A DNA stretch of 64,000 bases from contig CAJUSK010000005.1 in the NCBI GenBank assembly GCA_910589075.1, positions 1 to 64,000 of the forward strand, given 5' to 3'. The position numbers and the translations under genes were made by a program. This DNA is from an uncultured Lachnospiraceae bacterium. Lineage in GTDB: Bacteria; Bacillota; Clostridia; Lachnospirales; Lachnospiraceae. Shown here one piece after another: positions 25,655-33,975 of the stretch; position 1 is the stretch's first letter, and each line of letters begins with the position of its first letter. The notes under the pieces were generated by a model that was given only the letters and a program-made list of their open reading frames with translations, did no database searches and was not told where the DNA came from.

Positions 25655-27016
25655 ATGAATCAACAAACGGAAGAAAATTATAGCTTTTGTCCGAAATGCG
25701 GTTCTTTGATGGAAAACGGTGTTTGCCCGGAATGCGCAAAACAAAAGGACCAGGGGATCTATTCTTCACAGAATTTTCCCCAGGGATTGACGGAGCAGCA
25801 GCCGGATACAACCGGTGCTTATTCGCCGGCAGGCTACAGCCAGGCACATGGTCAGAGCCAGCCGGGTGCATATCAGAACCAGGCAGGCCAGTACGGACAG
25901 GGTGCATATCAGAGCCAGGCAGGCCAGTACGGGCAGGGTGCGTACCAGAGCCAGCCGGACCCGTATGGACAGGGGGCATACCAGAGTCAGCCGGGTCAAT
26001 ATGGACAGAATCCATATCAGAATCAACAGGGGCCATATCAGCAGAACCCATATCAGAATCCGTCGGGATATTATGTGCAGCCGGGAAACCAGGGGGCAGG
26101 CTTCAATCCTTATATGAAGCCTAAAAAAGACAACCAGGTCTGGATGATTGTAGGGATTGTGGCAGCGATTGTAGTGCTTCTCTTAACGATTATAGGCAGT
26201 TTCCTGTACGGATATTTTATTACCAAGATCGTTACCACGGATGCCGATTTCTATACGGGACGGTATGATTTTGACAATGGAGACAGGAACTATGGCGGCA
26301 GCGACTATGCAGATGAGGAAGAGCCGGATTCCTATGAGGAAGCGGGAGACGACTATGTTCCCTCACTGGACGATGAATATTATTACGGACCCTGTGATGC
26401 CATCAATGAGGATGTGGATTATTCTTTTATTACCAAATCCTATAACAATGAAGATCCGGACAATGACATAGATGTAATTATCAATTATTTTGAACTGGAA
26501 GGGGACAGTATCCCCAATATAGATGAATTGAATGAAGCGCTGGAAAAAGTGGCGCTCTATTATGCGGTGGATTTTCCGCAGTACGCCTCTTATGCAGAAT
26601 ATGGTGAGAGCTATGCGGTTTATATCACATCCTATGTGACTTACAATGATGCGGATATGATCAGCATTGTTCTGGATGAGTATATTATGGTGGATGACCG
26701 GTACCATGTGGATCTCTATCCGATTAATATTGATATTAAGAATGGTGTGATTCTGGACAATGACAGTCTGTTGCAGATAGACGGTGATTTTGCCGAGGAA
26801 TTCAGGCGGCGGAATGACGAACAGAATGGAAGTATTGATTATCTGGATGCACTGTCAGACGAAGAACTCACACTGTCGCTTCAGGACGGGGACAATATGA
26901 TTGCCTTCTATACCCCTCTGGGTATGGAAATTGGCCTGAATTATGAGGATGTTGGCTCCAGCGGCTGGTTTACGGTCACTTATAAGGATTATGACAGATA
27001 TTTGTCAAAATTCTAA
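25655..27016 (+). CDS. zinc-ribbon membrane protein with G/Q/Y-rich tandem repeats
   Basis: The 453-residue protein starts at ATG 25655 after TCAGGAGGCGGAGT. A zinc ribbon (F-C-P-K-C-G...C-P-E-C, about residues 11-28) is followed by about 100 residues built of 10-11-residue repeats of the type Q-Y-G-Q-G-A-Y-Q-S-Q-P-G. One membrane helix follows (about residues 165-190, M-I-V-G-I-V-A-A-I-V-V-L-L-L-T-I). A very acidic tyrosine-rich stretch and a folded C-terminal domain without a recognised motif come next, presumably outside the cell. Zinc-ribbon plus single-helix proteins of this kind are common in Clostridia but mostly uncharacterised. Confidence 0.75.
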   Translation: MNQQTEENYSFCPKCGSLMENGVCPECAKQKDQGIYSSQNFPQGLTEQQPDTTGAYSPAGYSQAHGQSQPGAYQNQAGQYGQGAYQSQAGQYGQGAYQSQPDPYGQGAYQSQPGQYGQNPYQNQQGPYQQNPYQNPSGYYVQPGNQGAGFNPYMKPKKDNQVWMIVGIVAAIVVLLLTIIGSFLYGYFITKIVTTDADFYTGRYDFDNGDRNYGGSDYADEEEPDSYEEAGDDYVPSLDDEYYYGPCDAINEDVDYSFITKSYNNEDPDNDIDVIINYFELEGDSIPNIDELNEALEKVALYYAVDFPQYASYAEYGESYAVYITSYVTYNDADMISIVLDEYIMVDDRYHVDLYPINIDIKNGVILDNDSLLQIDGDFAEEFRRRNDEQNGSIDYLDALSDEELTLSLQDGDNMIAFYTPLGMEIGLNYEDVGSSGWFTVTYKDYDRYLSKF

Positions 27017-27055
27017 GATTCTTGTAACTGAGAAGTTTTTCAGGTTTTTCTATGG

Positions 27056-27085
27056 GGTTAAAGCCGGATGTATCCGGTTTTAACC
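27056..27085. terminator. long inverted repeat after the zinc-ribbon gene
   Basis: GGTTAAAGCCGGAT and ATCCGGTTTTAACC form an almost perfect 14-bp stem with a 2-base loop. No T run follows, so it may be a terminator, an RNA-processing structure or a repeat. The remaining gene-free sequence to 27220 shows no reading frame worth calling. Confidence 0.45.
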
Positions 27086-27220
27086 TGCATATCTATTATC
27101 TATTGTATAGGAGGTGCGGGGCAGTCAGCGGCCCCATATCCCGTAAATATTCCGTTGCTGCGGGCTTTACCGCAGATCTTTCACCGTTTCCCGGTATTGC
27201 ACAGATATTGAAAAAAATGA

Positions 27221-27269
27221 TTGACAAATTCGAACAGATGTTTTATTCTATTAACAGAACAAATGTTCC
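27221..27269 (+). promoter_or_regulatory. recA promoter with two LexA boxes
   Basis: TTGACA (27221-27226), 17 bases and TATTCT (27244-27249) form the promoter. CGAACAGATGTTTT (27231-27244) lies in the spacer and AGAACAAATGTTCC (27256-27269) lies just downstream. Both fit the Gram-positive LexA consensus CGAAC-N4-GTTCG, the second with a perfect GAAC-N4-GTTC core. This predicts SOS control of recA-recX. Confidence 0.8.
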
Positions 27270-27292
27270 AGAAGCATGTAAGGAGAACAACG

Positions 27293-28417
27293 ATGGAAAA
27301 AGAAGATAAATTAAAAGCATTGGATGCCGCATTGGGGCAGATTGAACGTCAGTTTGGCAAGGGTACAGTTATGAAGCTGGGCGATCCCAGCACACAGATG
27401 AATGTTGAGACGATTCCAACCGGGTCGTTGAGCCTGGATATAGCACTGGGGCTGGGAGGCATTCCCAAGGGCAGGATCGTGGAGATATACGGACCGGAGT
27501 CCAGTGGTAAGACGACCGTTACGTTACATATGGTGGCTGAAGTACAGAAGCGGGGCGGCATTGCCGGATTTATTGATGCAGAGCATGCACTGGATCCAGT
27601 TTATGCGAAGAATATAGGCGTTGACATAGATAACCTGTATATATCACAGCCGGACAACGGGGAGCAGGCCATGGAGATTACAGAGACGATGGTGCGTTCC
27701 GGCGCCATGGATATTATTGTGGTGGACTCGGTGGCGGCGCTGGTGCCCAAGGCGGAGATTGACGGTGAGATGGGAGACAGTCATGTGGGCCTGCAGGCCC
27801 GGCTGATGTCCCAGGCGCTGCGCAAGCTGACAGCCGTAATCAGTAAATCGAACTGTACGGTGGTATTTATCAACCAGTTGCGTGAGAAAATCGGCATTAT
27901 GTTCGGCAATCCGGAGACAACCACCGGTGGTCGTGCCCTCAAGTTCTATTCTTCCGTCCGCCTGGATGTGAGAAAGATCGATACATTAAAGCAGAGCGGA
28001 GAAGTAATCGGGAACCGTACAAGAGTCAAGGTTGTCAAAAATAAGATTGCCCCTCCATTTAAAGAGGCAGAATTCGACATTATGTTTGGCCAGGGTATCT
28101 CACGGGAAGGCGATATTCTGGACCTGGCCGCCGGATGCAGTATTATTAATAAAAGCGGGGCCTGGTACGCATATGAGAGCAGCAAGATCGGTCAGGGCCG
28201 TGAAAATGCAAAGCAATATCTGAAAGACAATCCGGAAATCTGTGTTGAAGTGGAAAACCGTGTCAGAGAGCACTATGGGCTGAACGGTGGTACTAAGGAA
28301 GCGGAGCCGGAAGACAAAAAGGAAGCGGCAGGCAGGAAACCGGCGGAGAAGAAGAGCACAACAGAGAAAAAGGAAGCCGCTGCCACAGAGAAAAAAGAGA
28401 GTAAGCAGAGTTCATGA
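27293..28417 (+). CDS. recA: recombinase RecA
   Basis: RecA forms filaments on single-stranded DNA for homologous recombination and triggers LexA self-cleavage. The 374-residue protein is read from ATG 27293, after AAGGAGAACAACG. Walker A is G-P-E-S-S-G-K-T (67-74). Further signatures are D-A-E-H-A-L-D-P, I-I-V-V-D-S-V-A-A-L-V-P-K, and the L2-region start F-I-N-Q-L-R-E-K-I-G-I-M-F-G-N-P-E-T-T-T-G-G. The C-terminal tail is unusually long and rich in Lys/Glu/Ala, which in other RecAs modulates activity. The stop overlaps recX as ATGA. Confidence 0.97.
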   Translation: MEKEDKLKALDAALGQIERQFGKGTVMKLGDPSTQMNVETIPTGSLSLDIALGLGGIPKGRIVEIYGPESSGKTTVTLHMVAEVQKRGGIAGFIDAEHALDPVYAKNIGVDIDNLYISQPDNGEQAMEITETMVRSGAMDIIVVDSVAALVPKAEIDGEMGDSHVGLQARLMSQALRKLTAVISKSNCTVVFINQLREKIGIMFGNPETTTGGRALKFYSSVRLDVRKIDTLKQSGEVIGNRTRVKVVKNKIAPPFKEAEFDIMFGQGISREGDILDLAAGCSIINKSGAWYAYESSKIGQGRENAKQYLKDNPEICVEVENRVREHYGLNGGTKEAEPEDKKEAAGRKPAEKKSTTEKKEAAATEKKESKQSS

Positions 28418-29031
28418 CGGTAACAGGAATCGAAGCAATATCAAAATCCAGAAGCAAAGTGTTTCTGGACGGGGAGTTCGCCTTTGTATTATACAAAGGC
28501 GAACTGCGCAAATATCAGATGAAAGAAGGCATTGAGCTGCAGGAGGATATTCTGGAAGAATTGCAGACGCAGGTACTTCCCAAACGGGCGAAATTGCGCG
28601 CGATGAATCTTTTAAAGAACAGGCAGTATACTGAAAAGCAGCTGATGGATAAGCTGATGGCAGGAGGTTGTGGGCAGGAGATAGCCAGGGAAGCGGTGGA
28701 TTATGTAAAATCTTATCGGTATGTAGATGACGATCGGTATGCCTGTGAATATATAGCCTGTCACATGGAACGGCACAGCCTCAGGGAGATTGAGCAGAAA
28801 CTGCTGATGAGAGGCATTAGCCGTGAGCAGTTCCGGCATGCGTTGGAAGCGCTGGAAGCACAGGGCAGCACATTTGATGAAGAGGCGATGATACGGAGCA
28901 TCCTGAAAAAAAAGTATTGTACGGAAAATATTGTGAGTGACAAAGAAAAACAGCGTATTTATGCGTATTTTTACCGAAAAGGCTTTTCGATTGAGCTTGT
29001 CAGGCGTGTGATGGAGGATAGTTTTGCTTGA
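28414..29031 (+). CDS. recX: regulatory protein RecX
   Basis: RecX binds RecA filaments and limits their activity. The 205-residue protein is made of repeated three-helix units. Signature segments are A-M-N-L-L-K-N-R-Q-Y-T-E-K-Q-L-M-D-K-L and Y-V-D-D-D-R-Y-A-C-E-Y-I. Start ATG 28414 overlaps the recA stop, so both share the LexA-controlled transcript. Confidence 0.92.
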   Translation: MTVTGIEAISKSRSKVFLDGEFAFVLYKGELRKYQMKEGIELQEDILEELQTQVLPKRAKLRAMNLLKNRQYTEKQLMDKLMAGGCGQEIAREAVDYVKSYRYVDDDRYACEYIACHMERHSLREIEQKLLMRGISREQFRHALEALEAQGSTFDEEAMIRSILKKKYCTENIVSDKEKQRIYAYFYRKGFSIELVRRVMEDSFA

Positions 29032-29072
29032 CATAACATGAAAATGCGTATAGAATTAATGTGTTGTAAATT

Positions 29073-29100
29073 TTGACAATTAGGATTGCATTATTATCCT
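29073..29100 (+). promoter_or_regulatory. promoter of rny
   Basis: TTGACA (29073-29078), a 16-base spacer and TATCCT (29095-29100) lie about 50 bases before the RNase Y start. The -35 is consensus and the -10 imperfect. Confidence 0.5.
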
Positions 29101-29149
29101 ATATCAGATATTTGTACAATGAAAAATGAATAAGGAGGTGCTCCTGTAC

Positions 29150-30697
29150 ATGCTCTATGTAGTAATAGCAGTCATTGTTACACTTCTTATTGCTGTACCT
29201 GTATCCGTTATGGCGGCCACATCTTATCATAAGAAGGTTGTGGAAACCAAAATCGGCAATGCGGATGAGAAGGCAAGGGAAATTATCGATGAGGCTTTGA
29301 AAACTGCAGAGGCTAAGAAGAGAGAAGGCTTACTTGAGATTAAAGAAGAGTCCATCCGTACCAGGAATGAACTTGACAAGGAAATCAAGGAACGCCGTGC
29401 TGAGGTACAGCGCTCTGAAAGAAGGATTCAGCAGAAAGAAGAGAACATTGATAAGAAGGCGGATTCCATTGAAAAGAAAGAAGCTGCCCTGACAGTGAGA
29501 GAAGAAGAACTTGGCAAACTGAAAGTCGAGGTTTCCAAGTTGAATGAACAACGAGTACAGGAACTGGAACGAATCTCTGGATTAACCTCCGAACAGGCAA
29601 AAGATTATTTGTTGAAAACTGTTGAAGACGAAGTAAAGCATGAAACAGCCATGATGATCAAGGAGATGGAAAGCCGGGCTAAGGAAGAAGCGGACAAGAA
29701 GGCAAAAGAATATGTAGTTACTGCGATTCAGAAATGTGCCGCCGACCATGTATCCGAAACGACGATTTCCGTTGTACAGCTTCCCAATGATGAAATGAAG
29801 GGAAGGATCATCGGCCGTGAGGGCAGAAACATTCGTACCCTCGAAACCATGACAGGTGTGGATCTGATTATTGATGATACGCCGGAAGCTGTTATTTTAT
29901 CCGGTTTTGATCCGATCCGCCGGGAAGTTGCCCGTATTGCCCTTGAGAAATTGATTGTTGACGGACGTATTCATCCGGCCAGAATCGAAGAAATGGTTGA
30001 AAAGGCGCAAAAAGAAGTAGAAGTGATGATCAAGGAAGAAGGGGAGGCCGCTACTCTGGAAGTCGGCGTACATGGTATCCATCCGGAACTTGTGAGACTG
30101 CTTGGAAAGATGAAATTCAGAACAAGCTATGGACAGAATGCTTTGAAGCATTCTATCGAAGTGGCTCAGTTAACCGGATTGCTGGCAGCGGAAATGGGTC
30201 TGGATGTCAGACTTGCGAAGCGTGCCGGATTACTGCATGATATTGGAAAAGCAGTGGACCATGAAATGGAAGGCTCTCATATTCAGTTGGGTGTTGAGCT
30301 TTGCAGGAAATACAAGGAAGGACCAGTTGTAATAAACAGTGTGGAGTCCCACCATGGGGATGTAGAACCCCAGTCCCTGATTGCATGTCTTGTTCAGGCG
30401 GCGGATACCATTTCCGCAGCAAGGCCGGGCGCAAGACGGGAAACAATTGAAACGTATACAAGCAGGTTAAAACAGTTAGAAGAAATTACAAACAATTTCA
30501 AAGGTGTAGACAAATCTTTTGCTATTCAGGCAGGCAGAGAGGTTCGTGTTATGGTAGTTCCAGAACAGATTTCTGATTCTGACATGGTGCTTCTGGCACG
30601 TGATTTATCCAAGCAGATCGAAGCTGAATTGGAATATCCGGGACAGATCAAAGTCAATGTCATTCGTGAATCGCGCGTAATCGACTATGCAAAGTAG
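29150..30697 (+). CDS. rny: ribonuclease Y
   Basis: RNase Y is the membrane-bound endoribonuclease that starts mRNA decay in Firmicutes. From ATG 29150 the protein has 515 residues, the usual size. AAGGAGGTG lies inside the alternative longer frame beginning at ATG 29126, which favours 29150. Order: N-terminal membrane helix (about 1-22), long coiled coil (about 30-190), KH domain with G-R-I-I-G-R-E-G-R-N-I-R (about 220), then the HD domain with L-L-H-D-I-G-K-A-V-D-H-E (about 360). It ends with a clear terminator. Confidence 0.95.
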   Translation: MLYVVIAVIVTLLIAVPVSVMAATSYHKKVVETKIGNADEKAREIIDEALKTAEAKKREGLLEIKEESIRTRNELDKEIKERRAEVQRSERRIQQKEENIDKKADSIEKKEAALTVREEELGKLKVEVSKLNEQRVQELERISGLTSEQAKDYLLKTVEDEVKHETAMMIKEMESRAKEEADKKAKEYVVTAIQKCAADHVSETTISVVQLPNDEMKGRIIGREGRNIRTLETMTGVDLIIDDTPEAVILSGFDPIRREVARIALEKLIVDGRIHPARIEEMVEKAQKEVEVMIKEEGEAATLEVGVHGIHPELVRLLGKMKFRTSYGQNALKHSIEVAQLTGLLAAEMGLDVRLAKRAGLLHDIGKAVDHEMEGSHIQLGVELCRKYKEGPVVINSVESHHGDVEPQSLIACLVQAADTISAARPGARRETIETYTSRLKQLEEITNNFKGVDKSFAIQAGREVRVMVVPEQISDSDMVLLARDLSKQIEAELEYPGQIKVNVIRESRVIDYAK

Positions 30698-30726
30698 AAT
30701 AGTTTTGGCATGAAACAGTTTTATAA

Positions 30727-30757
30727 AAAGGAAACGCGTTAACGTTTCCTTTTTTTT
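30727..30757 (+). terminator. terminator of rny
   Basis: AAAGGAAACG (30727-30736) pairs with CGTTTCCTTT (30743-30752) and is followed by a run of Ts to 30757. Confidence 0.9.
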
Positions 30758-30791
30758 ACAGCAGGGAACAAGTTGGAGAAGGAGGTTTCAT

Positions 30792-30902
30792 ATGTTGGTG
30801 TTAATGGGTGGTATGCTTGTAATTATCATTGCGGTGGTAGTGGTAGCGGCAGTGTCGTCTGTTGTATCTGCAGTTGCAGCCAGCGAAGACATTGATTCCT
30901 GA
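30792..30902 (+). CDS. 36-residue hydrophobic membrane microprotein
   Basis: An ATG at 30792 follows AAGGAGGTTTCAT, one of the best ribosome binding sites in the window. The frame encodes 36 residues: L-V-L-M-G-G-M, then a single Val/Ile/Ala-rich membrane helix (about residues 8-30) and the polar acidic end A-A-S-E-D-I-D-S. It stands alone between the rny terminator and its own terminator, so it is a separate transcriptional unit. It resembles single-helix small proteins or type I toxin peptides in form, but the function is unknown. Confidence 0.65.
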   Translation: MLVLMGGMLVIIIAVVVVAAVSSVVSAVAASEDIDS

Positions 30903-30929
30903 GAACGGAGATACAGGCAGTCAACAGGG

Positions 30930-30979
30930 GAGGTATTGTTCAATTTGAAGGCAGATAATTGAACAATGCCTCTTTTTTT
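30930..30979 (+). terminator. strong terminator after the microprotein
   Basis: GAGGTATTGTTCAATT (30930-30945) pairs with AATTGAACAATGCCTC (30957-30972) with one mismatch and is followed by TTTTTTTG. This is a 16-bp stem, longer than most in the window. Confidence 0.88.
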
Positions 30980-30980
30980 G

Positions 30981-31096
30981 TTTCATAGGAAAATGCGTCC
31001 TATGAAACAAAAGGGATGCGCAGCTTCGCGCGCGGAACAAAAGCTGCGCTTTCCGGAAAATTTGGACGCGGGAGTGTGCGAAGCGCACTTTTGTTC
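30981..31096. repeat. structured tandem repeat, copy 1 (116 bp)
   Basis: This is the first of two adjacent near-identical units. It begins with a perfect 10-bp inverted repeat, TTTCATAGGA/TCCTATGAAA, with a 7-base loop. It then has GCGCAGCTT (31018-31026) complementary to AAGCTGCGC (31041-31049). That second arm overlaps the segment 31035-31051, which is complementary to 31081-31096 with one bulge, so two mutually exclusive stems are possible. Reading frames through it look spurious. Confidence 0.8.
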
Positions 31097-31213
31097 TTTC
31101 ATAGGAAAGTGCGTCCTATGAAACAAAAGGGATGCGCAGCTTCGCGCGCGGGAACAAAAGCTGCACTTTCCAGAAAAGTTGGACGCGAGAGTGTGCGAAG
31201 CGCACTTTTGTTC
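31097..31213. repeat. structured tandem repeat, copy 2 (117 bp)
   Basis: This second unit differs from the first by one inserted G and several substitutions. The opening TTTCATAGGA/TCCTATGAAA stem is kept exactly, and the changes lie mostly in its spacer and in the downstream stems. The rest of the gap up to the next gene holds only the promoter at 31256. Confidence 0.8.
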
Positions 31214-31255
31214 CTGTGCCTTGTGACAAATTTATCCATAAAGAAGAAATTTCTC

Positions 31256-31284
31256 TTGTGTATTTCAAATTCTTGTAGTAAAAT
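31256..31284 (+). promoter_or_regulatory. promoter of the aminotransferase-NUDIX operon
   Basis: TTGTGT (31256-31261), 17 bases and TAAAAT (31279-31284) lie about 80 bases before the aminotransferase start. Confidence 0.5.
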
Positions 31285-31364
31285 AGCAAAGGTGTGATGT
31301 TTAATTGTATACAATTATCCAATCACACAAATAAAATTATGAAGATTTAAGGACGGTGCTGGAT

Positions 31365-32669
31365 ATGAAGCCATACAAAGAGTTAAGCAGGGAGGAACTG
31401 CTTGCATGTAAAGAGGAACTGGACAAACAATATAAAGAGGCACAGGGAAAAGGTCTGAATCTGAATATGTCCAGAGGAAAACCGGAGAAGGGTCAGCTCG
31501 ATATGGGTATGGGCCTGATGAGTGTACTTGGTGCGGACTGTGACATGAAGTCGGAGGATGGTACGGACTGCCGGAACTATGGGGAACTGGACGGGATTAT
31601 GGAAGCCAAAGTCCTGATGGCCGGTATTATGGGGGTCAGGAATCCGGAAGACGTAATTCTGTTTGGTAACGGGAGCCTTTCCACGATGTATGATGCTGTT
31701 TGCCGTTCTTTTGTAAAGGGGGTATTGGGAAGTACGCCATGGTGTAAGCTGGATCATGTGAAATTTTTATGCCCGGTTCCGGGATATGACAGACACTTTG
31801 CGATTACAGAACATTTTGGGATTGAAATGATCAATATTCCCATGACGGCTACAGGGCCGGATATGGATCTGGTGGAACAATATGTGACACAGGATCCGAT
31901 GGTGAAAGGTATCTGGTGTGTACCCAAATATTCCAATCCTCAGGGTATTTCCTATTCCGATGAGACAGTAAAACGATTTGCCGCACTGGAACCTGCCGCA
32001 GAAGATTTCCGGATTTACTGGGACAATGCCTATGCGGTACATCATCTGTATGAGGATGACCAGGATGAGATACTGGATATTCTGGAGGAATGTGAAAAGG
32101 CCGGACATCCGGATATGGTGTATATCTTTGGTTCTACTTCTAAAATCAGTATGGCGGGCGCCGGAATCGCAGCCATGGCCGCATCCCGGAAAAATATGGA
32201 TTCCATTAAAAAGTCCATTGCCATCCGGACAATCTGTTATGATAAAATCAATCAGCTCCGTCATGCCAGATACTTCAACAGTATGGAAGCAGTCAGGGAG
32301 CATATGAAAAAACATGCCGATATTCTGCGGCCAAAGTTTGAAGCAGTATTGGATGTGCTGGAACAGGAACTGGGCGGTCTTGGTATCGGAAGCTGGGTGA
32401 AGCCGAAAGGCGGTTATTTTATAACCTTTGAAGCTATGGAAGGCTGTGCGGGAAATATTGTGAAAAAATGTAAAGAGGCCGGCGTAACCCTGACCAATGC
32501 AGGTGCTCCGTTCCCTTATGGAAAAGATCCTCACGACAGTGTAATCCGTATCGCGCCTTCTTTCCCTTCGCCGGATGAACTGGCGGCAGCCACGGATCTG
32601 TTCGTACTGTGTGTTAAACTTGCCAGTCTGGAAAAACTGCTGGAAGTATCAGGAGGAAAAAATGAGTGA
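31365..32669 (+). CDS. class I/II PLP-dependent aminotransferase (aspartate-aminotransferase-like)
   Basis: The 434-residue protein is read from ATG 31365 with AAGGA upstream; the GTG at 31356 is too close to that site. It begins with E-L-S-R-E-E-L-L and L-N-M-S-R-G-K-P, typical of the long Asp_aminotransf family (PF12897 type). The PLP lysine is probably in F-G-S-T-S-K-I-S-M-A-G-A-G. The substrate-carboxylate arginine is probably in S-V-I-R-I-A-P-S-F-P. The family transfers amino groups from aspartate or similar acids; the exact substrate is open. It overlaps the NUDIX gene by 8 bases. Confidence 0.85.
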   Translation: MKPYKELSREELLACKEELDKQYKEAQGKGLNLNMSRGKPEKGQLDMGMGLMSVLGADCDMKSEDGTDCRNYGELDGIMEAKVLMAGIMGVRNPEDVILFGNGSLSTMYDAVCRSFVKGVLGSTPWCKLDHVKFLCPVPGYDRHFAITEHFGIEMINIPMTATGPDMDLVEQYVTQDPMVKGIWCVPKYSNPQGISYSDETVKRFAALEPAAEDFRIYWDNAYAVHHLYEDDQDEILDILEECEKAGHPDMVYIFGSTSKISMAGAGIAAMAASRKNMDSIKKSIAIRTICYDKINQLRHARYFNSMEAVREHMKKHADILRPKFEAVLDVLEQELGGLGIGSWVKPKGGYFITFEAMEGCAGNIVKKCKEAGVTLTNAGAPFPYGKDPHDSVIRIAPSFPSPDELAAATDLFVLCVKLASLEKLLEVSGGKNE

Positions 32670-33198
32670 CGAAGTCAGAAGAATTGACAGGACTCTGATT
32701 CATAAAGGATCAATTATTGAATATTATGTGGATACCATGGAGCTGCCTGACGGCAAATATGCAAAGTGGGATTTTATCAAACACAATGGAGCCGCTGCGG
32801 TGGTGCCGGTTATGTCAGACGGGAAGATTTTGATGGTATCACAGTACCGGAATGCATTGGAGAGGTATACGCTGGAGATTCCTGCCGGTGGGCTGAATCC
32901 TGAAGAAGCCACAGACACGGCGGCTGCAAGAGAGCTGGAGGAAGAGACCGGATATGCGTCCGGGGATCTGGAATTGCTTCTGTCCCTGCGCACCACAGTT
33001 GCCTTTTGCAACGAAAAGATTGATATTTACGTTGCCAAAAATCTGGTAAAGACACAGCAGCATCTGGATGAGGATGAGTATCTGAATGTGGGGGCGTATA
33101 CGCTCACGGAGCTGGAAGAACTGATTTTTGACGGAAAAATCCAGGATTCCAAAACAATCGCTGCTTTAATGGCATACAAAGTAAAATACGGCATATAA
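32662..33198 (+). CDS. NUDIX hydrolase, ADP-ribose pyrophosphatase type
   Basis: The 178-residue protein starts at ATG 32662 after AGGAGGAAAAA, inside the end of the aminotransferase gene. The Nudix box is G-G-L-N-P-E-E-A-T-D-T-A-A-A-R-E-L-E-E-E followed by T-G-Y, matching G-x5-E-x7-R-E-x2-E-E-x-G. The N-terminal R-R-I-D-R-T-L-I-H-K-G and the strand A-A-V-V-P-V-M are typical of ADP-ribose pyrophosphatases, which cleave ADP-ribose to AMP and ribose 5-phosphate. Confidence 0.9.
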   Translation: MSDEVRRIDRTLIHKGSIIEYYVDTMELPDGKYAKWDFIKHNGAAAVVPVMSDGKILMVSQYRNALERYTLEIPAGGLNPEEATDTAAARELEEETGYASGDLELLLSLRTTVAFCNEKIDIYVAKNLVKTQQHLDEDEYLNVGAYTLTELEELIFDGKIQDSKTIAALMAYKVKYGI

Positions 33199-33226
33199 TT
33201 GTAAAAAAGTCAGAAGTGGATATGCT

Positions 33227-33838
33227 GTGAGATTTACAAAAATACGTTGGAAGAGGGCAGAAAGGCCAAACTGGGCGCTGCCCTTTTTTGCCGGATTGGT
33301 GGCTGGTGCCGCGCTGGTGTATATGAATGCAGGTATCTTTATCACCGATATGGGATTTTTAAGCCGGATGAGCCTGGAACGGTTTAAACGGGTGGAACTC
33401 AATGAAAACGCCTTTTTTTTCTATGCGCTCAGCAAACGCATGGGTCCCCTGTGGCTGGCCGCCATGCTTTCTACAACCTTTGCCGGCATTGTGACAACCT
33501 ATCTGTTTGTGATGTGGCTGGGAGTTTGCATGGGAGTCGTGGCATCGGTTTCGATTATGCGATACGGAATAAAGGGCATTCTGCTCCTTGCAGGCAGTAT
33601 GGTGCCGCATTATCTCTGTTATATTCCGGCGTTTTTCATGCTGGCAGACCTGTGCTTCAGGATCTGTACCAAACTGTATTATCCCGTGCGGGATTTTACG
33701 GAGACCTATGAGGAAAAAACAAAAAATTTTGGTATTCTGGGAAATTTTCTCATGGTGCATGCAGTTGTCATAATAGGGGTGGTTTTGGAAAGTTATGTAA
33801 ATCCAAATGTAATGTCGGAATTATTAAAAATATTTTAA
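33227..33838 (+). CDS. spoIIM: stage II sporulation protein M-like membrane protein
   Basis: SpoIIM takes part in the SpoIIDMP machine that thins peptidoglycan during forespore engulfment. The 203-residue protein (GTG start) has about five hydrophobic helices and an N-terminal basic segment. Helix segments such as F-F-A-G-L-V-A-G-A-A and the loop H-Y-L-C-Y-I-P-A fit the SpoIIM (COG1300) pattern. It lies just upstream of a XerD-type recombinase, as in many spore formers, supporting the call. Confidence 0.82.
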   Translation: MRFTKIRWKRAERPNWALPFFAGLVAGAALVYMNAGIFITDMGFLSRMSLERFKRVELNENAFFFYALSKRMGPLWLAAMLSTTFAGIVTTYLFVMWLGVCMGVVASVSIMRYGIKGILLLAGSMVPHYLCYIPAFFMLADLCFRICTKLYYPVRDFTETYEEKTKNFGILGNFLMVHAVVIIGVVLESYVNPNVMSELLKIF

Positions 33839-33865
33839 TATGTCGGATTTGCTGGAAAATACCAA

Positions 33866-33894
33866 TTGATTTTCAGAAAAAACTTGATTATAAT
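33866..33894 (+). promoter_or_regulatory. promoter of the XerD-like gene
   Basis: TTGATT (33866-33871), 17 bases and consensus TATAAT (33889-33894) lie 82 bases before the recombinase start. Confidence 0.7.
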
Positions 33895-33975
33895 AAAATT
33901 AGTTATACATAAAATTCCCTGCTACAGGGAGGATTTGAGGGTGTAGTTTACGATCAGAGGAAGGGCACGGATTCC

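Noticed and set aside
25860..26080. Regular DNA repeats suggesting a CRISPR array
   Set aside because: The repeats are about 30-60 bases in frame and encode the G/Q/Y-rich protein repeat; there are no unique spacers, palindromic repeats or cas genes.
31016..31297. 93-codon open frame through the tandem repeats
   Set aside because: The frame arises from the duplicated structured repeat (the same R-S-A-L-L-F motif twice), has no ribosome binding site and covers palindromes; it is not a gene.
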